A stretch of DNA of 6,160 nt from NCBI GenBank assembly GCA_047639615.1, contig JBLIOL010000315.1:1-6160 (forward strand). Reading direction: 5' to 3'. A program made the position numbers and the translations under genes. The DNA comes from CAYWNK01 sp047639615 (GTDB lineage Bacteria > Planctomycetota > UBA1135 > GCA-002686595). The notes under the pieces were generated by a model. The model made no database searches and was not told where the DNA came from. It saw only the letters and a list, made by a program, of their open reading frames with translations. Numbering within the stretch: position 1 is the first letter of the stretch; each line of letters begins with the position of its first letter. This document shows positions 5,231-6,160 of this stretch, piece after piece.

Positions 5231-6160
5231 ATGAATACTAGGCATGCTTCCATTCCCACCATCGCTCTGGGGCTCGCAGCTCTTGCGGTCCCGGCCTCTG
5301 CCCTTCCTTTGCAAGTCAACTACGACGAAGCAGCCGTCCCAGCGTACGAATTGCCGGACCCCTTGCAGTGCTTGGACGGTTCGCGGATCGAGGGTAGCCG
5401 CGGCTGGAACGAAAAGCGTCGACCAGAAATCCTCGAGCTCTTCCGCGATCAGGTCTATGGGCGCAGCCCAGAGCCGCCGGCGAAGGTGCGCGTGGAGTTG
5501 CTTGAGGAGGGCGTGATCGAACTCGCTGGGGGGGCGCTGCGCCGCCAAGTGCGCGTGCATGTCGCGCCCACGCTGAGTTTTGACCTGCTCATGTACCTCC
5601 CCCGGCCCAATGCGGGCCCAGTCCCGGCATTCCTCGCGCCGAATTTCTACGGCAACCTATCGGTTCACTCCGACCCCAAGATCTTGATGTCGCGCGCCTG
5701 GATGGGCGAGAACGACGAATTTGGCATTGTCGACCATCACGCGACGGAGGCGACGCGCGGCGTACGCTCGAATCGCTGGGCCATCGAAGCGATTTTGCGC
5801 CGAGGCTACGCCTTCTGCACAGTGCACTACGGGGACATCGACCCTGACGTGGATGATGGTTTCAAGAACGGCGTACATGGGGCTTTCCCCTCTGCGGATG
5901 CCACACGAGCCGGGGACGCCTGGGGTTCGATCGCCGGCTGGGCCTTTGGGCTCAGTCGCTGTCTCGATGCCCTCGAGCTAGACCCGGACATCGATGCCAC
6001 ACGGGTGGCAGTCATGGGCCACTCGCGCTTGGGTAAGACAGCTCTGTGGGCAGGTGCGGAGGACCGACGCTTCGCCCTCGTCATCTCGAACGACTCTGGC
6101 TGTGGAGGCGCGGCACTCTCCCGCCGCCAATTCGGCGAGACCGTCGCCCGGATCAACGAC
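5231..6160 (+). CDS. CE15-type glucuronoyl esterase (4-O-methyl-glucuronoyl methylesterase family), N-terminal 310 residues
   Basis: The frame opens at ATG 5231 and is still open at the window end. Residues 1-24 are a signal peptide (TRHA, then IPTIALGLAALAVPASA, cleavage before LPLQ), so the enzyme is exported. The alpha/beta-hydrolase fold follows. Family marks are GWNEKRRPEILELF near residues 58-71, the FLAPNFYGN strand-loop (134-142), HYGDIDPD..DGFKNGVHGAF (199-219), WGSIAGWAFGLSRCLD (231-246), and the nucleophile elbow GHSRLGK with Ser265 and Arg266. It continues ALWAGAEDRRFALVISND, then SGCGGAALSRRQFGE. CE15 enzymes cleave the ester between glucuronic acid of xylan and lignin alcohols, helping open plant or algal cell-wall polymers. 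The acid position of fungal enzymes (Ser+23) is Asp288 here, not Glu. The catalytic His and roughly the last quarter of the usual ~400-430 aa are missing from the window. No Shine-Dalgarno is seen. The ATG at 5221 is not the start, since its frame stops after six codons. Polymer substrate is inferred from the family. Confidence 0.9.
   Translation, partial: MNTRHASIPTIALGLAALAVPASALPLQVNYDEAAVPAYELPDPLQCLDGSRIEGSRGWNEKRRPEILELFRDQVYGRSPEPPAKVRVELLEEGVIELAGGALRRQVRVHVAPTLSFDLLMYLPRPNAGPVPAFLAPNFYGNLSVHSDPKILMSRAWMGENDEFGIVDHHATEATRGVRSNRWAIEAILRRGYAFCTVHYGDIDPDVDDGFKNGVHGAFPSADATRAGDAWGSIAGWAFGLSRCLDALELDPDIDATRVAVMGHSRLGKTALWAGAEDRRFALVISNDSGCGGAALSRRQFGETVARIND

Overview
The window reads as chromosomal DNA from a GC-rich, heterotrophic bacterium, most probably a member of the Planctomycetota. 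Three things suggest this. It combines a 3-keto-disaccharide hydrolase (DUF1080) C-terminus with a CE15-type glucuronoyl esterase and an exported S9 prolyl-oligopeptidase-family enzyme. It also carries an exported seven-bladed propeller protein whose C-terminal module I recall from large sets of secreted proteins in that phylum. Finally, Shine-Dalgarno sequences are weak or absent at two of the three starts. The phylum call rests on recognition of these families, not on a search.

Layout: (1) 1-170, the last 55 codons of a DUF1080-domain gene on +. (2) 171-603, a non-coding gap with a few small inverted repeats and a possible decayed reading frame on -. (3) 604-2640 (+), a complete exported S9 peptidase of 678 aa with an N-terminal beta-propeller and an intact Ser-Asp-His triad. 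(4) 2641-2691, a 51-bp convergent junction with a possible shared hairpin. (5) 2692-4401 (-), a 569-aa exported protein made of seven 58-aa PD40/TolB-like blades followed by a ~140-aa C-terminal module. (6) 4402-5230, an 829-bp divergent intergenic region with a 10-bp-period direct repeat next to the minus-strand start and a 9-11-bp inverted repeat nearer the plus-strand gene. (7) 5231-6160 (+), the first 310 codons of a CE15 glucuronoyl esterase that runs off the window.

None of the complete genes form an operon with each other: the S9 and propeller genes converge, and the propeller and CE15 genes diverge. All three whose N-termini are visible carry signal peptides, so this is a stretch of independently transcribed genes for exported proteins. 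DUF1080 and CE15 enzymes fit polysaccharide use (glucuronoxylan-lignin esters, modified disaccharides), and the S9 enzyme fits peptide scavenging. No RNA gene, CRISPR array, insertion sequence or clear defence system was found. The most interesting object is the propeller gene: its seven blades share an invariant DxNxxxDVF motif, the ring appears to close by an N-terminal Velcro strand, and its C-terminal module is uncharacterised as far as I know.
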